A stretch of DNA of 64,000 nt, taken from assembly GCA_964508715.1 (NCBI GenBank), contig CAZDUX010000004.1:62001-126000 (forward strand), read 5' to 3'. The notes beneath the pieces were generated by a model, which ran no database searches, was not told the DNA's origin, and saw nothing but the letters and a program-made list of their open reading frames with translations. This DNA comes from JAKALX01 sp964508715 (GTDB taxonomy: Bacteria > Chloroflexota > Dehalococcoidia > Tepidiformales > Tepidiformaceae). Made by a program: the position numbers and the translations under genes. This document shows positions 24,366 to 34,123 of the stretch, piece by piece (the stretch's first letter is position 1; each line of letters starts with the position of its first letter).

Positions 24366-26843
24366 ATGATGCGACAGGACCGATTCACCGAGCAGGCCCA
24401 ACAGGTACTCGCGCAATCGCAGGAGATCGTGCGCATTCAGCGCAACAGCCAGTGGGGCGTGCCACATGTACTGGCCGCACTCGTCACCCTGCAGGGCGGC
24501 CTCGCCGAGCAGGTCCTCGAGCGGCTCAACGTCAACATGGGACGGCTGCGCGAACGCGTCGCCCAGACCGTGAACGCGATGCCGCGCCTCCAGCACGACG
24601 TCGTCCAGATCTACACCACCCCCGAAGTCGTGCGGATGCTCGAAGTCGCCAACGCCGAAGCCGAGCGCCTCAAGGACGACTATGTCGGCGTCGAGCACCT
24701 GCTCATCGCCATCGCCGACAACGAGGAGAGCGGGGCCACCCGCCTGCTCGCCGATTTCGGCGTGACCAAGGAAGGGATCTACCGTGCACTCCACGAGATC
24801 CGGGGACGGTCGCGCGTGACGAGCCCGACAGCCGAGGCACGCTACCAGAGCCTCGAAAAGTACTCGACCGACCTGACGGCACTCGCCCGGGCAGGGAAAC
24901 TCGACCCGGTCATCGGGCGCGACGTCGAGGTTCGCCGCGTGATGCAGATCCTCAACCGGCGGACGAAGAACAACCCGGTCATCATCGGCGAGGCCGGCGT
25001 CGGCAAGACAGCCATCGTCGAGGGCCTCGCCCAGCGCATGGCGAACGGGGATGTGCCCGAGAACCTCAAGGACAAGCGCGTTCTCGCCCTCGACATGGGC
25101 GCCCTCGTCGCTGGCTCCAAGTTCCGGGGCGAGTTCGAAGAGCGCCTCAAGGCGGTGATGGAGGAGGTCAAGCAGTCCGAGGGCGAGGTCGTCCTCTTCA
25201 TCGACGAGCTCCACACCGTCATGGGTGCTGGCGGGGCCGACGGGGCAATCGACGCCTCGAACCTCATGAAGCCCGCCCTCGCCCGGGGTGAACTCCACGC
25301 CATCGGCGCGACCACGCTCGACGAATACCGCACGCGCATCGAGAAGGACCCGGCACTCGAACGGCGCTTCGCACCCGTCTACGTGGACGAACCAAGCGTC
25401 GAAGATACGATCGCCATCCTCCGCGGCATCCGGCCGAAGTACGAAGCCCACCACAAGGTGGAAATCACCGACGAGGCGCTGGAGGCAGCGGCGCACCTTT
25501 CGAGCCGGTACGTCACCGAGCGGCACCTGCCCGATAAGGCGATCGACCTCATCGACGAGGCCGCATCGAAGCACGTCATCGACGCGCAGGAGTTGCCGGA
25601 ACCGGTGCGCCAGCTCCAGAAGCGGCTCGAAGACCTGGGCAACCAGGCCGACGCAGCCGTCGAAAAGCAGGATTACGAGGCATCGGCACGAATCAAGTCC
25701 GAGGTGCTCAAGCTCCAGGAGGAATACGCGCAACTCCGGGCCGAGTGGGCGAAGGAACACGACGTCGACCTCCGCGTGACGGCTGAGGACATCGCCTCAC
25801 TCGTGGGACAGATGACGGGCATCCCCGTCTCACGCCTCGAGGAAACCGAGTCGGAGAAGCTGCTGAAAATGGAGGACCACCTCCACCAGCGCGTTATCGG
25901 GCAGGACCAGGCGATCGTGGCGCTTAGCGACGCGATCCGCCGTGCACGCGCCGGGTTGAAAGACCCCGACCGCCCAATTGGCTCGTTCATCTTCCTGGGG
26001 CCCACGGGCGTGGGGAAGACAGAACTCGCCAAGACGCTCGCCGAATACCTGTTCGACGACGAGGACGCGATGATCCGGCTCGATATGTCGGAGTTCCAGG
26101 AACGGCACACGGTCAGCCGCCTCATCGGTTCGCCCCCGGGGTATGTCGGGTACGACGAAGGTGGCGGCCTTACCGAGGCAATCCGGCGGCGGCCCTACCG
26201 CGTCATCCTCTTCGACGAAATCGAGAAGGCCCACCCCGACGTGTTCAACACCCTCCTCCAGATCCTCGATGACGGACGCCTCACCGATGGCCACGGCCGG
26301 ACGGTCGACTTCCGGAATACCGTCATCATCATGACGAGTAACCTTGGCACCGGGCTGCAGGAGCGAGCCACGCTCGGCTTCACGCGGCGCAACGACAGCA
26401 ACCCGAACGAGGCTGACCGGCTGAAGGAATCGGTGGAGAAGGCGCTGCGCGAGCACTTCCGGCCCGAGTTCCTGAACCGGATCGACGAGATCATCATCTT
26501 CGAACCACTCACGCGTGACGAACTCCAGAAGATCGTCGATCTCCTGGCCAACGAGGTTCGGGGCCGCATGGAGGACCGCGACATCGACTTCGAGCTGACG
26601 CAGGCTGCCCGCGACGAGATCGTCCGGGAAGGCTACGACCCGGCGTTCGGCGCCAGGCCACTACGGCGGACCGTGCAACGGCGGGTGGAGAACGAACTGG
26701 CCCGCCGCATCCTCCGCGGCGACTTCAGCGAAGGGCAGCGCGTCGTGGTCGACTTCCGCGATGGCGAGTACACCTTCACGGGCCGCGGACGCGAACCCGG
26801 CGCAGCCGCCGAAGCCGAACGGGAAGCCGTCGGCGCCAGGTAG
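24366..26843 (+). CDS. clpC: Clp ATPase, ClpC type (AAA+ unfoldase)
   Basis: This 825-aa protein has an N-terminal Clp repeat domain (about 1-145), a first AAA module with GEAGVGKT and VLFIDELHT, and a short middle region with a UVR-like DYEASARIKSEVLKLQ. The second AAA module has GPTGVGKTELAKTLAE and VILFDEIEKAHPDVFN. The short middle domain and the LGF tripeptide in ERATLGFTRRN (a ClpP-docking loop) favour ClpC over ClpB disaggregase. It unfolds substrates and feeds ClpP in the cytoplasm. It lies 123 bp after hspR, with an AGGAGG site upstream of ATG 24366. Confidence 0.93.
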   Translation: MMRQDRFTEQAQQVLAQSQEIVRIQRNSQWGVPHVLAALVTLQGGLAEQVLERLNVNMGRLRERVAQTVNAMPRLQHDVVQIYTTPEVVRMLEVANAEAERLKDDYVGVEHLLIAIADNEESGATRLLADFGVTKEGIYRALHEIRGRSRVTSPTAEARYQSLEKYSTDLTALARAGKLDPVIGRDVEVRRVMQILNRRTKNNPVIIGEAGVGKTAIVEGLAQRMANGDVPENLKDKRVLALDMGALVAGSKFRGEFEERLKAVMEEVKQSEGEVVLFIDELHTVMGAGGADGAIDASNLMKPALARGELHAIGATTLDEYRTRIEKDPALERRFAPVYVDEPSVEDTIAILRGIRPKYEAHHKVEITDEALEAAAHLSSRYVTERHLPDKAIDLIDEAASKHVIDAQELPEPVRQLQKRLEDLGNQADAAVEKQDYEASARIKSEVLKLQEEYAQLRAEWAKEHDVDLRVTAEDIASLVGQMTGIPVSRLEETESEKLLKMEDHLHQRVIGQDQAIVALSDAIRRARAGLKDPDRPIGSFIFLGPTGVGKTELAKTLAEYLFDDEDAMIRLDMSEFQERHTVSRLIGSPPGYVGYDEGGGLTEAIRRRPYRVILFDEIEKAHPDVFNTLLQILDDGRLTDGHGRTVDFRNTVIIMTSNLGTGLQERATLGFTRRNDSNPNEADRLKESVEKALREHFRPEFLNRIDEIIIFEPLTRDELQKIVDLLANEVRGRMEDRDIDFELTQAARDEIVREGYDPAFGARPLRRTVQRRVENELARRILRGDFSEGQRVVVDFRDGEYTFTGRGREPGAAAEAEREAVGAR

Positions 26844-26865
26844 GCCGGGTTTCCATCACTACCAG

Positions 26866-26891
26866 GCGGGGGAGCCGATCAGCTCCCCCGC
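26866..26891 (+). terminator. Terminator of dnaJ-hspR-clpC
   Basis: Perfect 10-bp GC-rich arms (26866-26875 and 26882-26891) with a 6-nt loop, 22 bp after the clpC stop. A U-run is absent. Confidence 0.65.
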
Positions 26892-27302
26892 TTCGCTATG
26901 CGCGTTGCATTATTCCTCGTAGAAGGGCCCTGCGCCTCGCCGAGGCAGGCACCCTGCCTGCCATTGCAGGCCGCGTGCGAGCCCCCGAGCCGGGGTTCGT
27001 CTTCGCCGTCCCGTATCCCGTGTTCTTCTCGATCCACGCAAGCTCAGCGCGCTGCGAACCCCGCTGCCACTTCCACCGGTCCCTCAGCCGTCTGTTGACG
27101 GCGTGCTTCCAGGCCCGGTTCATGCTCGACGGGATCGATGAGCCGGTCTTCGACGGGGGCGGCAGCCCGGCAAAGGCGTTCGACTGGCAGAACTACCCAG
27201 AACGTCCACCATTATTCGTTTACCAGATGCGAAGCTCAGCGGTACGACACCGATGTGCTGGTGGTGGCACATTGATGCCATGTTCGTTATGCTCCCGCGA
27301 GC
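26892..27302. other. Long intergenic region without a convincing gene
   Basis: These 411 bp hold open frames on both strands, but none shows a known domain, a good ribosome site or neighbour-like composition. A 7-bp inverted repeat (GGCAGGC at 26944-26950, GCCTGCC at 26956-26962) is present. The last 60 bp are less GC-rich and include TATGCT at 27288-27293, 9 nt before the tupA ATG, a likely -10 for a leaderless transcript. I saw no recognisable riboswitch for molybdate or tungstate, but structure prediction was not possible. Confidence 0.5.
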
Positions 27303-28247
27303 ATGCCGAAGCTCACGATTTTCCTCATTGCCCTTGCCGCCCTCCTCCTGCCGCTGGCGGTGGCCTGCGGTGACGACGACAGCACGTCATCGACACCCAC
27401 CAGGTCCCCGGCAACCACTACCACATCAGCGGCGGCCACTGCGGCTGCATCTCCCACCGCGGCGCCAACCAGGATCGGCGGCTCGATGATCCTGGCGACG
27501 ACGACATCGACACAGGACAGCGGCCTGCTCGATGTACTGGTACCGATGTTCCAGAAGCAGACAGGGATCGAAGTCAAGGTCATCGCAGTCGGTACCGGCG
27601 CAGCACTCGAGATGGGCGCAAAGGGCGATGCCGACGCGGTGCTCGTCCACGCACCAACGAGCGAGAAAAAGTACGTCGACCAGGGCGACATCATCAACGG
27701 CAAGCTGGTGATGCACAACGACTTCGTCATCGCCGGGCCGGCTTCGGACCCCGCAAAGGTGAAGGGGCTGAAAGACCTCACGGCCGTGCTGAAGGCGATA
27801 GCAGCGACGGGGCCATTCATTTCGCGGGGCGATAATTCGGGCACACATACCGCCGAGCTCAACCTCTGGAAAGCCGCGGGCATCGACCCGAAGACTGGCG
27901 TGAAGGGCCGCGAGGAGACCGGCCAGGGGATGCTGGCAACACTCCAGGTCGCCGACCAGAAGAATGCCTACGTGCTGACCGACCGGGCGACCTATCTTGC
28001 GAACAAGAAGAACCTGAAGCTGGAGATCCTCGTCGAGGGCCCGAAGCTCCTCCTGAACATCTACCACGTCTACGTCGTCAACCCGGAAAAACACACCGGC
28101 GTGAAGAAGGCGCAGGCACAGGCGTTCGTCGATTTCATGGTCGCACCGGAGACCCAGAAGACCATCGCCGACTTCAAGAAGGCCGAATACGGGCAGTCGT
28201 TGTTCATCGCTGACGCGGGCAAATCCGAGGATTCGCTCGGGAACTAA
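27303..28247 (+). CDS. tupA: Tungstate ABC transporter substrate-binding lipoprotein
   Basis: The 314-aa product has a lipoprotein signal MPKLTIFLIALAALLLPLAV ending in AC (Cys22), then a Thr/Ser/Ala-rich linker (about 27-56). The TupA family body follows: LATTTSTQDSGLLDVL (oxyanion-binding TTTST), VIAVGTGAALEMG, LVHAPTSEKKYVDQG and FISRGDNSGTH. It captures tungstate (or molybdate) outside the membrane and hands it to TupB. It is the first gene of tupABC. TupA types bind tungstate with high selectivity; molybdate cannot be excluded from sequence. Confidence 0.93.
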   Translation: MPKLTIFLIALAALLLPLAVACGDDDSTSSTPTRSPATTTTSAAATAAASPTAAPTRIGGSMILATTTSTQDSGLLDVLVPMFQKQTGIEVKVIAVGTGAALEMGAKGDADAVLVHAPTSEKKYVDQGDIINGKLVMHNDFVIAGPASDPAKVKGLKDLTAVLKAIAATGPFISRGDNSGTHTAELNLWKAAGIDPKTGVKGREETGQGMLATLQVADQKNAYVLTDRATYLANKKNLKLEILVEGPKLLLNIYHVYVVNPEKHTGVKKAQAQAFVDFMVAPETQKTIADFKKAEYGQSLFIADAGKSEDSLGN

Positions 28248-28274
28248 CACGCGGGCGTTCGAGGAGCATCCACC

Positions 28275-28982
28275 GTGGAGGAGATAGCAAACGGCTTCGC
28301 TGAGGCGGTCCGCCTGATCCTCCATGGTGACAGCGAGCTTCGCGACATCACGGGCCGGACCATCCTCGTCTCAGGGGTCGCGACTCTGCTGGCGATGGTC
28401 GTGGGCGTACCCACGGGCTACTGGCTCGCGCGCGGCCAGTTCTGGGGCCGGACCATTGTGCTTGGCATCGTAAACACCGGTATGGGCATGCCGCCCGTCG
28501 TCGTCGGCCTCTTCGTCTGGTTGATGCTCGTGCGAAGCGGCCCCTTCGGGAATCTCGAGCTCATCTACACCAAGCGCGCCATGGTCATCGCCCAGTTTCT
28601 GATCGCCGCACCGATGGTCGTGGGGTTCACGGCTGCCGCCGTCCAGGCTCTGCCCGAACGGCTCCCCGACTTGCTGATGAGCCTCGGCGCCGGGCGCCTG
28701 CGAACGCTCTGGCTGTTAAGTCGCGAGGCACAGCTTGGGCTCCTCGCGGCGATCATGGCCGGCTTCGGCGCCGTCGTCAGCGAAGTGGGAGCGTCGATGG
28801 CAGTCGGCGGCAACCTGCAGGGAAACACGCGCGTCCTCACGACGGCCATCGTCCTGGAGACCGGGAAGGGGCACGTCGAGCGAGCCATGGCACTGGGTAT
28901 CATCCTGCTCGTCATGGCGTTTCTCGTGAACCTGCTCCTCACGGCCGTCCAACAACGGGCCGTCCGTGCGCGCGGCGCGTGA
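28275..28982 (+). CDS. tupB: Tungstate ABC transporter permease
   Basis: This 235-aa integral membrane protein has about five to six helices (ITGRTILVSGVATLLAMVVG to ALGIILLVMAFLVNLLLT). The ABC-permease EAA-like cytoplasmic loop reads LMSLGAGRLRTLWLLSREAQ. VVSEVGASMAVGGNLQGNTR is characteristic of TupB. It probably starts at GTG 28275 behind GAGGAG. It overlaps the ATPase gene by GTGA (28979-28982). Confidence 0.92.
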   Translation: MEEIANGFAEAVRLILHGDSELRDITGRTILVSGVATLLAMVVGVPTGYWLARGQFWGRTIVLGIVNTGMGMPPVVVGLFVWLMLVRSGPFGNLELIYTKRAMVIAQFLIAAPMVVGFTAAAVQALPERLPDLLMSLGAGRLRTLWLLSREAQLGLLAAIMAGFGAVVSEVGASMAVGGNLQGNTRVLTTAIVLETGKGHVERAMALGIILLVMAFLVNLLLTAVQQRAVRARGA

Positions 28983-29917
28983 ACGTCTCGATCGATTCCC
29001 TGCGGTTCTTCCGGGGCGCCCGCCAGGTGCTCGATGTCCCATCGCTCGAATTCACGAGCGGCCGCGTCACTGCACTCCTCGGGCCAAACGGGTCGGGGAA
29101 ATCGACGTTACTGAGGGTCATGGCGGGGCTCGAAAAGCCAGCCGCCGGGCACGTGCGCTTCGATGGGTCGGCGCTATCGCCACGGGCACGAAGCCAGGCG
29201 ATCGCCTATGCGTTCCAGGAAGCGGTATTCCTGTCGGGGACCGTCCGGGCCAACCTCGACCTGGGCCTCCGGCTGAGGAAGCTTCCTCCTGCAGAACGAG
29301 CAGGCCGCCTGATGGATGCGGCCCGCGCGACCGGTATCGACATCTTGCTCGAGCGGGATGCACACGCACTCTCCGGCGGAGAGGCCCAACGCTCAAACCT
29401 CGCGCGAGCACTTGCATTACGAGCACCGCTTACGCTGCTCGACGAGCCGCTGACGGGGCTCGATGCGAGCGGCAGGCGCCAGCTCACGAACGCACTTCCC
29501 CGGATCCTCCGGGAGTTCACAGCCACGTCCATCGTGGTCACGCACGATCGGGATGAGGCGCTCCGCATCGCAGACGATATCGTCGTGCTGGCAGACGGGC
29601 GGGTACGGGCCGCGGGACCCAAGGGAGTGATCGCGAGCCGCCCGCCCGATGCGGTCACCGCGGAACTGTTCGGATTCACCGTGGCCCCCACCGAGAGCGG
29701 AAACGTGGCGATCGCGCCTCGGAGCCTTCGCCCGGGGCCCGGAGCCGTGTCGTTCAGCCTCCTCGTCGAAGAGATCACCGACCTGGGTACGCACCGGGAG
29801 GTCAGCGGGACCATCAACGGGAGCCCCGTTTCGCTGCAATGGGAGACGGGGATCCCGGCCCCCGGATCGACGGTTGAGATCGGGGCGCCCACTGAGTCGG
29901 TCGTCCGGCTCAGTTAG
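28979..29917 (+). CDS. tupC: Tungstate ABC transporter ATP-binding protein
   Basis: This 312-aa ATPase has Walker A LLGPNGSGKSTLL, a Q-loop in YAFQEAVFLSGTV, signature LSGGEAQRSNLARAL, Walker B LTLLDEPLTGLD and H-loop VVTHDRDEA. The C-terminal about 70 residues (FSLLVEEITDLGTHREVSG) resemble a TOBE/MOP-like oxyanion-sensing domain, as in molybdate ATPases. GTG start with a 4-bp overlap with tupB. Its stop overlaps the convergent SDR stop by 4 bp. Confidence 0.92.
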   Translation: MNVSIDSLRFFRGARQVLDVPSLEFTSGRVTALLGPNGSGKSTLLRVMAGLEKPAAGHVRFDGSALSPRARSQAIAYAFQEAVFLSGTVRANLDLGLRLRKLPPAERAGRLMDAARATGIDILLERDAHALSGGEAQRSNLARALALRAPLTLLDEPLTGLDASGRRQLTNALPRILREFTATSIVVTHDRDEALRIADDIVVLADGRVRAAGPKGVIASRPPDAVTAELFGFTVAPTESGNVAIAPRSLRPGPGAVSFSLLVEEITDLGTHREVSGTINGSPVSLQWETGIPAPGSTVEIGAPTESVVRLS

Positions 29918-30825
29918 AAGACGCCACGGTCGGCGCGGGACTTCCTGCCCTCGGTGGCAGCGGTAGTAGCAGTGGCGTCCATCATCGCGAGGAGTTGGTC
30001 CCCGGGCATCGACTTGCGCGCTTCGCGGAGACCGCGGGCGAGGTCGCCCATCGGTCCGGCGCCGAAGCCACTCGCGTCAGCAAGGCCACCGTCGACGAGG
30101 TTGTAGGTGCCCGTGATGTATTCGGCCTCATCGCTCGCGAGCCAGCAGGCAAGACGGCCGATGTCGTCGGGATAGCCAACGCGGCCGGCAGGGATGCGAC
30201 GCTCGGTGAGTGCCCGGTCGTCACCCTCGCCGATGAGCGGAGCACCGAGCGGCGTATCGATAATCCCCGGGCCAATGCTGTTCACCGTGATGCCGAAGGG
30301 GGCGAGATCGAGCGCCCAGCAGCGGCTCATCATCCGGACACCCGCCTTGGAGGCGCAGTACGCGAACATGAACGGCGAAGGCCGCTCGGCCGCAAGCGAC
30401 GCGATGGTGATGATGCGCCCGCCCGTGTTCTGCTTCACCATCTCGCGGGCGCAGGTCTGCACGGTGAGGAAGACCCCCTTGAGGTTGACATCGATCTGGG
30501 TGTCAAACTCGTCCTCGCTCATGTGGAGGATGGAGCCGCCGCGGCCGATACCTGCGTTTGCCACGGCAATGTTGAGCCCGCCAAGCTGAGTGACTGCCGC
30601 TACAGCCATGGCCTCGAGCGCCGCGCGATCGCGGACGTCTGCAACGAAAGGAATAGCATTGCGGCCCAGCGCTCGCACTTCACCGGCCGTCTTCTCTGCG
30701 CGATCGCCTGCCACGTCGGCGCAGAGAATATCCGCGCCGGCGGATGCCATCGCCAGGCTGATACCCCGGCCGATACCGCTGCCCGCACCGGTGACGACGG
30801 CCACTTTGCCACTGAGATCCAACAT
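29914..30825 (-). CDS. Short-chain dehydrogenase/reductase (SDR)
   Basis: This 303-aa classical SDR has VVTGAGSGIGRG (residues 10-21), CADVAGD at beta2 (Asp, NAD-preferring), IAVANAG, IASLAAE with the catalytic Ser, and FAYCASKAGV with Tyr and Lys. GPGIIDTP follows, then a C-terminal extension of about 50 residues beyond the usual LVDGGL end. The substrate is unknown. ATG 30825 follows GGAGGGGGC; the frame remains open to 30882 without a ribosome site. It overlaps tupC tail to tail. Confidence 0.88.
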   Translation of the reverse strand: MLDLSGKVAVVTGAGSGIGRGISLAMASAGADILCADVAGDRAEKTAGEVRALGRNAIPFVADVRDRAALEAMAVAAVTQLGGLNIAVANAGIGRGGSILHMSEDEFDTQIDVNLKGVFLTVQTCAREMVKQNTGGRIITIASLAAERPSPFMFAYCASKAGVRMMSRCWALDLAPFGITVNSIGPGIIDTPLGAPLIGEGDDRALTERRIPAGRVGYPDDIGRLACWLASDEAEYITGTYNLVDGGLADASGFGAGPMGDLARGLREARKSMPGDQLLAMMDATATTAATEGRKSRADRGVF

Positions 30826-30947
30826 GCTGCCCCCTCCATGGCGCCCGATCACGGTGCGCATGGCGTGCGACTCTACGCCCATCCGCCATGGCCGCCAAGG
30901 GCAACAATTCGCCGCGATCCTTACAGCGAATCTGGTAGTGTCGGCGT

Positions 30948-32690
30948 ATGCGCCTCAACCTTCGAAGCGCGATCGCCGGGATCGCCGCCAGTGTCACCGT
31001 GGCATTCGCCGCCATCGCATTCCAGGGCGCGGCACTCGCTGCGCTACCTTCGGCAGCCCCGGTCGCTGCAGCCGGATCGGTCAGTTGGAGCGACTGCGGT
31101 GGTGGATTCCAGTGCGGCACCCTCTCGGTACCGAAGGACTACTCGGATGCCTCGAAGGGCACCATCGAACTCGCGCTCATCCGCCTGCCAGCAAAGAACC
31201 AGTCGCAGCGGATCGGGTCCCTGCTGGTGAACCCCGGCGGCCCCGGGGCATCAGCCATCGACTTCACGCGCCTCTGGGCCCGACTCCTCTCGAACGACAT
31301 TCGCAACCGCTTCGACGTGACAGCGTTCGACCCCCGCGGGGTAGGCTACAGCACTCCGATCGAATGTCACGACACGCTCCAACAGCTCGTCGCCGTGAAC
31401 CCCGATCCAGAGACACCGCAGGAGTGGCAGGAGGCAAATGATGCCGCGAAGACCTTCGTCGCAGGCTGCCAGCAGAAGTACGCGGACCTGCTGCCGTACG
31501 TAGGTACGAAAAATGTCGCGCGCGACATGGAATCCGTCCGAAAGGCACTGGGCGAGGAGAAGCTGACCTATCTCGGGTATTCATATGGCACGGCCATCGG
31601 GGCAACCTACGCCGACATGTATCCCGACCGAGTACGAGCCTTCGTACTCGATGGTGCGGTCGACCTGTCGCTCGACTTCAAGGAGACCAACCGCCAGCAG
31701 ATGGTTGGTTTCGAGCGTGCGTACCAGGCGTTCGTCGCCGACTGCAAGGCGAGGAACTGCGCCCTGGCGAAAAACGGCGATCCGGGTGCGGCCGTCGATG
31801 CTCTGCTGGCTCGAGTGGACAGGCAGCCGCTGCCCGCACGCGGGGCCGACCGGCCGGCGGGGCCCGGTGAAACGCTGCTTGGCATCGCCTCGGCCCTGTA
31901 CTCAAAGCAGGCATGGCCGCAGCTCACAAACGCCCTCCTGATGGCAATCAACAACGGCGACGGCTCACAGCTCGTCAATCTCGCCGACGAGTATCTTCAG
32001 CGGAACTCTGACGGCTCGTACCCAAACCTCATGGAAGCCAACATGGCGGTGAACTATGCAGACGAGGAGTGCCCGAAGGACCCGAAAGTGTACGAGCAAC
32101 TCGCCGCTGACTGGGCGAAAAGCGCGCCCCACTTCGGGGCCTCGGCCGCAACCGCTGCACTAACCTGCGCCTACTGGCCGGGGAAGCCCGACCCTGTCCC
32201 GGCGCCACGCGCCAAGGGTGCTCCGCCGATCGTCGTGATCTCGACGACCAACGACCCCGCGACCCCCTACGAATGGGGCGTGGCGCTGAGCAAGCAACTC
32301 GAGAGTGGCCGGCTGCTCATCCACCGGGGCGAAGGCCATACGATCTACGCACAGGGCGACTCCTGCGTTGACCAGGCGGTGAACGCCTACCTGCTCAACC
32401 TCCAGGTACCGGACTCGGGCAAGACCTGCGGAACGGGGGCCCCGCCCCCGGAATCATCAGGCAGTGCAACGGCTGCGCCACCATCCACCACGACAAAGGG
32501 TGCGACTGCCACTGCGACCGGCACACCCGGTGCGGCGGCTTCTCCCACGCAAAAGGCACCGGGCGCACCAAATACCGGCAGCGGCAAAGACAGCAATACC
32601 AGGGTGGTCGCGGCAGTTGCGCTGATCTTCGTCGTTGCTGCCGCGGCAGTCGCAGGAGCCCTGCTCGGGTGGCAACGCACGCGTAATTGA
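30948..32690 (+). CDS. Secreted, membrane-anchored alpha/beta hydrolase (peptidase S33, tripeptidyl aminopeptidase-like)
   Basis: The 580-aa product has a signal peptide (about 1-32, ending QGAALAA). The hydrolase core has LLVNPGGPGASAID (oxyanion), FDPRGVGYS, nucleophile LGYSYGT, acid ISTTNDPATP and catalytic His in RGEGHTIYA. A Ser/Thr/Pro-rich stalk (about 485-545) and a C-terminal membrane helix (VVAAVALIFVVAAAAVAGA) would hold it on the cell surface. This is the SlpD/SlpE-type TAP family that trims N-terminal tripeptides from secreted proteins or peptides. TAGTGT lies 6 nt before ATG, suggesting leaderless expression. Confidence 0.9.
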   Translation: MRLNLRSAIAGIAASVTVAFAAIAFQGAALAALPSAAPVAAAGSVSWSDCGGGFQCGTLSVPKDYSDASKGTIELALIRLPAKNQSQRIGSLLVNPGGPGASAIDFTRLWARLLSNDIRNRFDVTAFDPRGVGYSTPIECHDTLQQLVAVNPDPETPQEWQEANDAAKTFVAGCQQKYADLLPYVGTKNVARDMESVRKALGEEKLTYLGYSYGTAIGATYADMYPDRVRAFVLDGAVDLSLDFKETNRQQMVGFERAYQAFVADCKARNCALAKNGDPGAAVDALLARVDRQPLPARGADRPAGPGETLLGIASALYSKQAWPQLTNALLMAINNGDGSQLVNLADEYLQRNSDGSYPNLMEANMAVNYADEECPKDPKVYEQLAADWAKSAPHFGASAATAALTCAYWPGKPDPVPAPRAKGAPPIVVISTTNDPATPYEWGVALSKQLESGRLLIHRGEGHTIYAQGDSCVDQAVNAYLLNLQVPDSGKTCGTGAPPPESSGSATAAPPSTTTKGATATATGTPGAAASPTQKAPGAPNTGSGKDSNTRVVAAVALIFVVAAAAVAGALLGWQRTRN

Positions 32691-32766
32691 CGCGGACCGC
32701 CGGCGCACGGGGACGACCCGGTAAGCTCAGCAGTCGTCGGCCCTCCTGTCCCTGGTCGCGGCAGGC

Positions 32767-34083
32767 TCAGGAGCTGCGGCAGAGCTTCTTCAGGCCGAGG
32801 TAGGCCGCCGCCCGCGTGTAGGCGTGCATCCGGCGCCGAGGGGTGGGAGTCGCGAACGAGTCACCCGAGCGGATGAAATCGGCGAGCGGTTCGACAGCGG
32901 CATCCCACGCGAGCTCACGTGCGATCTGCCCGAGGTTCGTGCGGCACGAGTCAACGAACGCGCGGTCTTCGAGCAGCCGCTCGATACCGGCCACCACAGG
33001 TGCAACCTCGCGCTCGGGCACGGTGATGCCGAGTGGGTCCCCGGCCACGCGCTCGGCAAGCACATCCCCCTGCGTGCAGAGGAGCGGGACGCGGGCCCGG
33101 AAGACATCGACGTAGCGGGTACGAAAGGCGAAGCGGCTCTCGAGGTTCTCGAAACCGAGACAGGCTGAGGCGTCCGATTCGGCGAGATAATCGTCGATGC
33201 GCTCGTAGGGCACCCAACCGGGGAGGAAGAAGACGCTCCGTCCCTCGAGGCCGAGGTCTTTCGCCATGGAGATCGCCCGGGCAGCAACGCCAGCGTCCGG
33301 ACCGAAGACGTAGTCCGGATGGTTGACTCCCATGAAGACGAGCTTCACGTCGCTCCTCCTCTTCCCCAGCTCGTCCATGGCCCGGAGGAGGGTGAACGGG
33401 TCATTCCACTCGGTGATTCCGCCGTTCCAGAGGAGGACACGGTCGGTCTCGTTGATGCCCGGGACAACGCCCTTGAGAACCCGGTTCCGGGGATCGAGGG
33501 GTGCCTGCGAGACACCGTAGGGCACGACATCGATGAACCGCCGGAGCGACGGATCACGGTCGTAGACATCGGGCGGGACAAGGGCAAGGGCCATCAACAT
33601 GCCGATCCAGAGGTCGCGCTGGCGCTCATCGGCACAGAAGATGAAGTCGGCGAGCGTGAGCTGCATGTTGAGGTACCAGCGGTTGCCAGCCATCCAGGTA
33701 CGGCGCCAGAACGGCTGGATATCACGTTTCGAGAGCTCCATCCATTCCGTGTAGAGGGGGGTGAAGGCGTCCAGTGCGAAGCGCTTCTCGCCCATCATGC
33801 GGGCGAACTGGGGTGGGAAGTTGCGGGCGACGATGACGTCGTGGTCGCGAGCGAGGGCGATGGAGTCGGCGTTGGTGTCCCACTCGGCGATGCGGACGTT
33901 GGGTGCGGGTGGGGCGATCTCGGCGCGGCCCTCGGGCGGGCGGGCGATCGTGATCTCGGCTTCGGGCAGCAGGCGGCCAAGCGACCCCGCGATGTGGTAG
34001 GCGCGGATACCCGGCGAGGCCATCTTGGGGCCGACCGCAGCGCGGGAGAGCACGAGGATCCTGGGGTTGGAGGCGTCGCCCAT
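32767..34083 (-). CDS. Glycosyltransferase (GT-B fold), paralogue A
   Basis: The product is about 438 aa. The N-terminus reads ILVLSRAAVGPKMASPGIRA, a variant of the GPx(M/V)SSPGIR donor loop. The mid-region (MQLTLADFIFCADERQRDLW) precedes YDRDPSLRRFIDVVPYGV, and the C-terminal domain has VLLWNGGITEWNDPFTLL and FFLPGWVPYERIDDYLAES. It is clearly related to the gene at 36763-38064. It probably transfers a sugar in envelope glycan or glycolipid synthesis. Starts at 34083 and 34092 are both possible; neither has a good ribosome site. Confidence 0.85.
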   Translation of the reverse strand: MGDASNPRILVLSRAAVGPKMASPGIRAYHIAGSLGRLLPEAEITIARPPEGRAEIAPPAPNVRIAEWDTNADSIALARDHDVIVARNFPPQFARMMGEKRFALDAFTPLYTEWMELSKRDIQPFWRRTWMAGNRWYLNMQLTLADFIFCADERQRDLWIGMLMALALVPPDVYDRDPSLRRFIDVVPYGVSQAPLDPRNRVLKGVVPGINETDRVLLWNGGITEWNDPFTLLRAMDELGKRRSDVKLVFMGVNHPDYVFGPDAGVAARAISMAKDLGLEGRSVFFLPGWVPYERIDDYLAESDASACLGFENLESRFAFRTRYVDVFRARVPLLCTQGDVLAERVAGDPLGITVPEREVAPVVAGIERLLEDRAFVDSCRTNLGQIARELAWDAAVEPLADFIRSGDSFATPTPRRRMHAYTRAAAYLGLKKLCRSS

Positions 34084-34123
34084 CGGCGGCATTGTCCACG
34101 CTCGAACGGTTGTGGGCGACGCG

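Noticed and set aside
26896..27373. Open frames in the gap before tupA as possible genes or a transposase remnant
   Set aside because: No domain, ribosome site or neighbour-like pattern was found on either strand.
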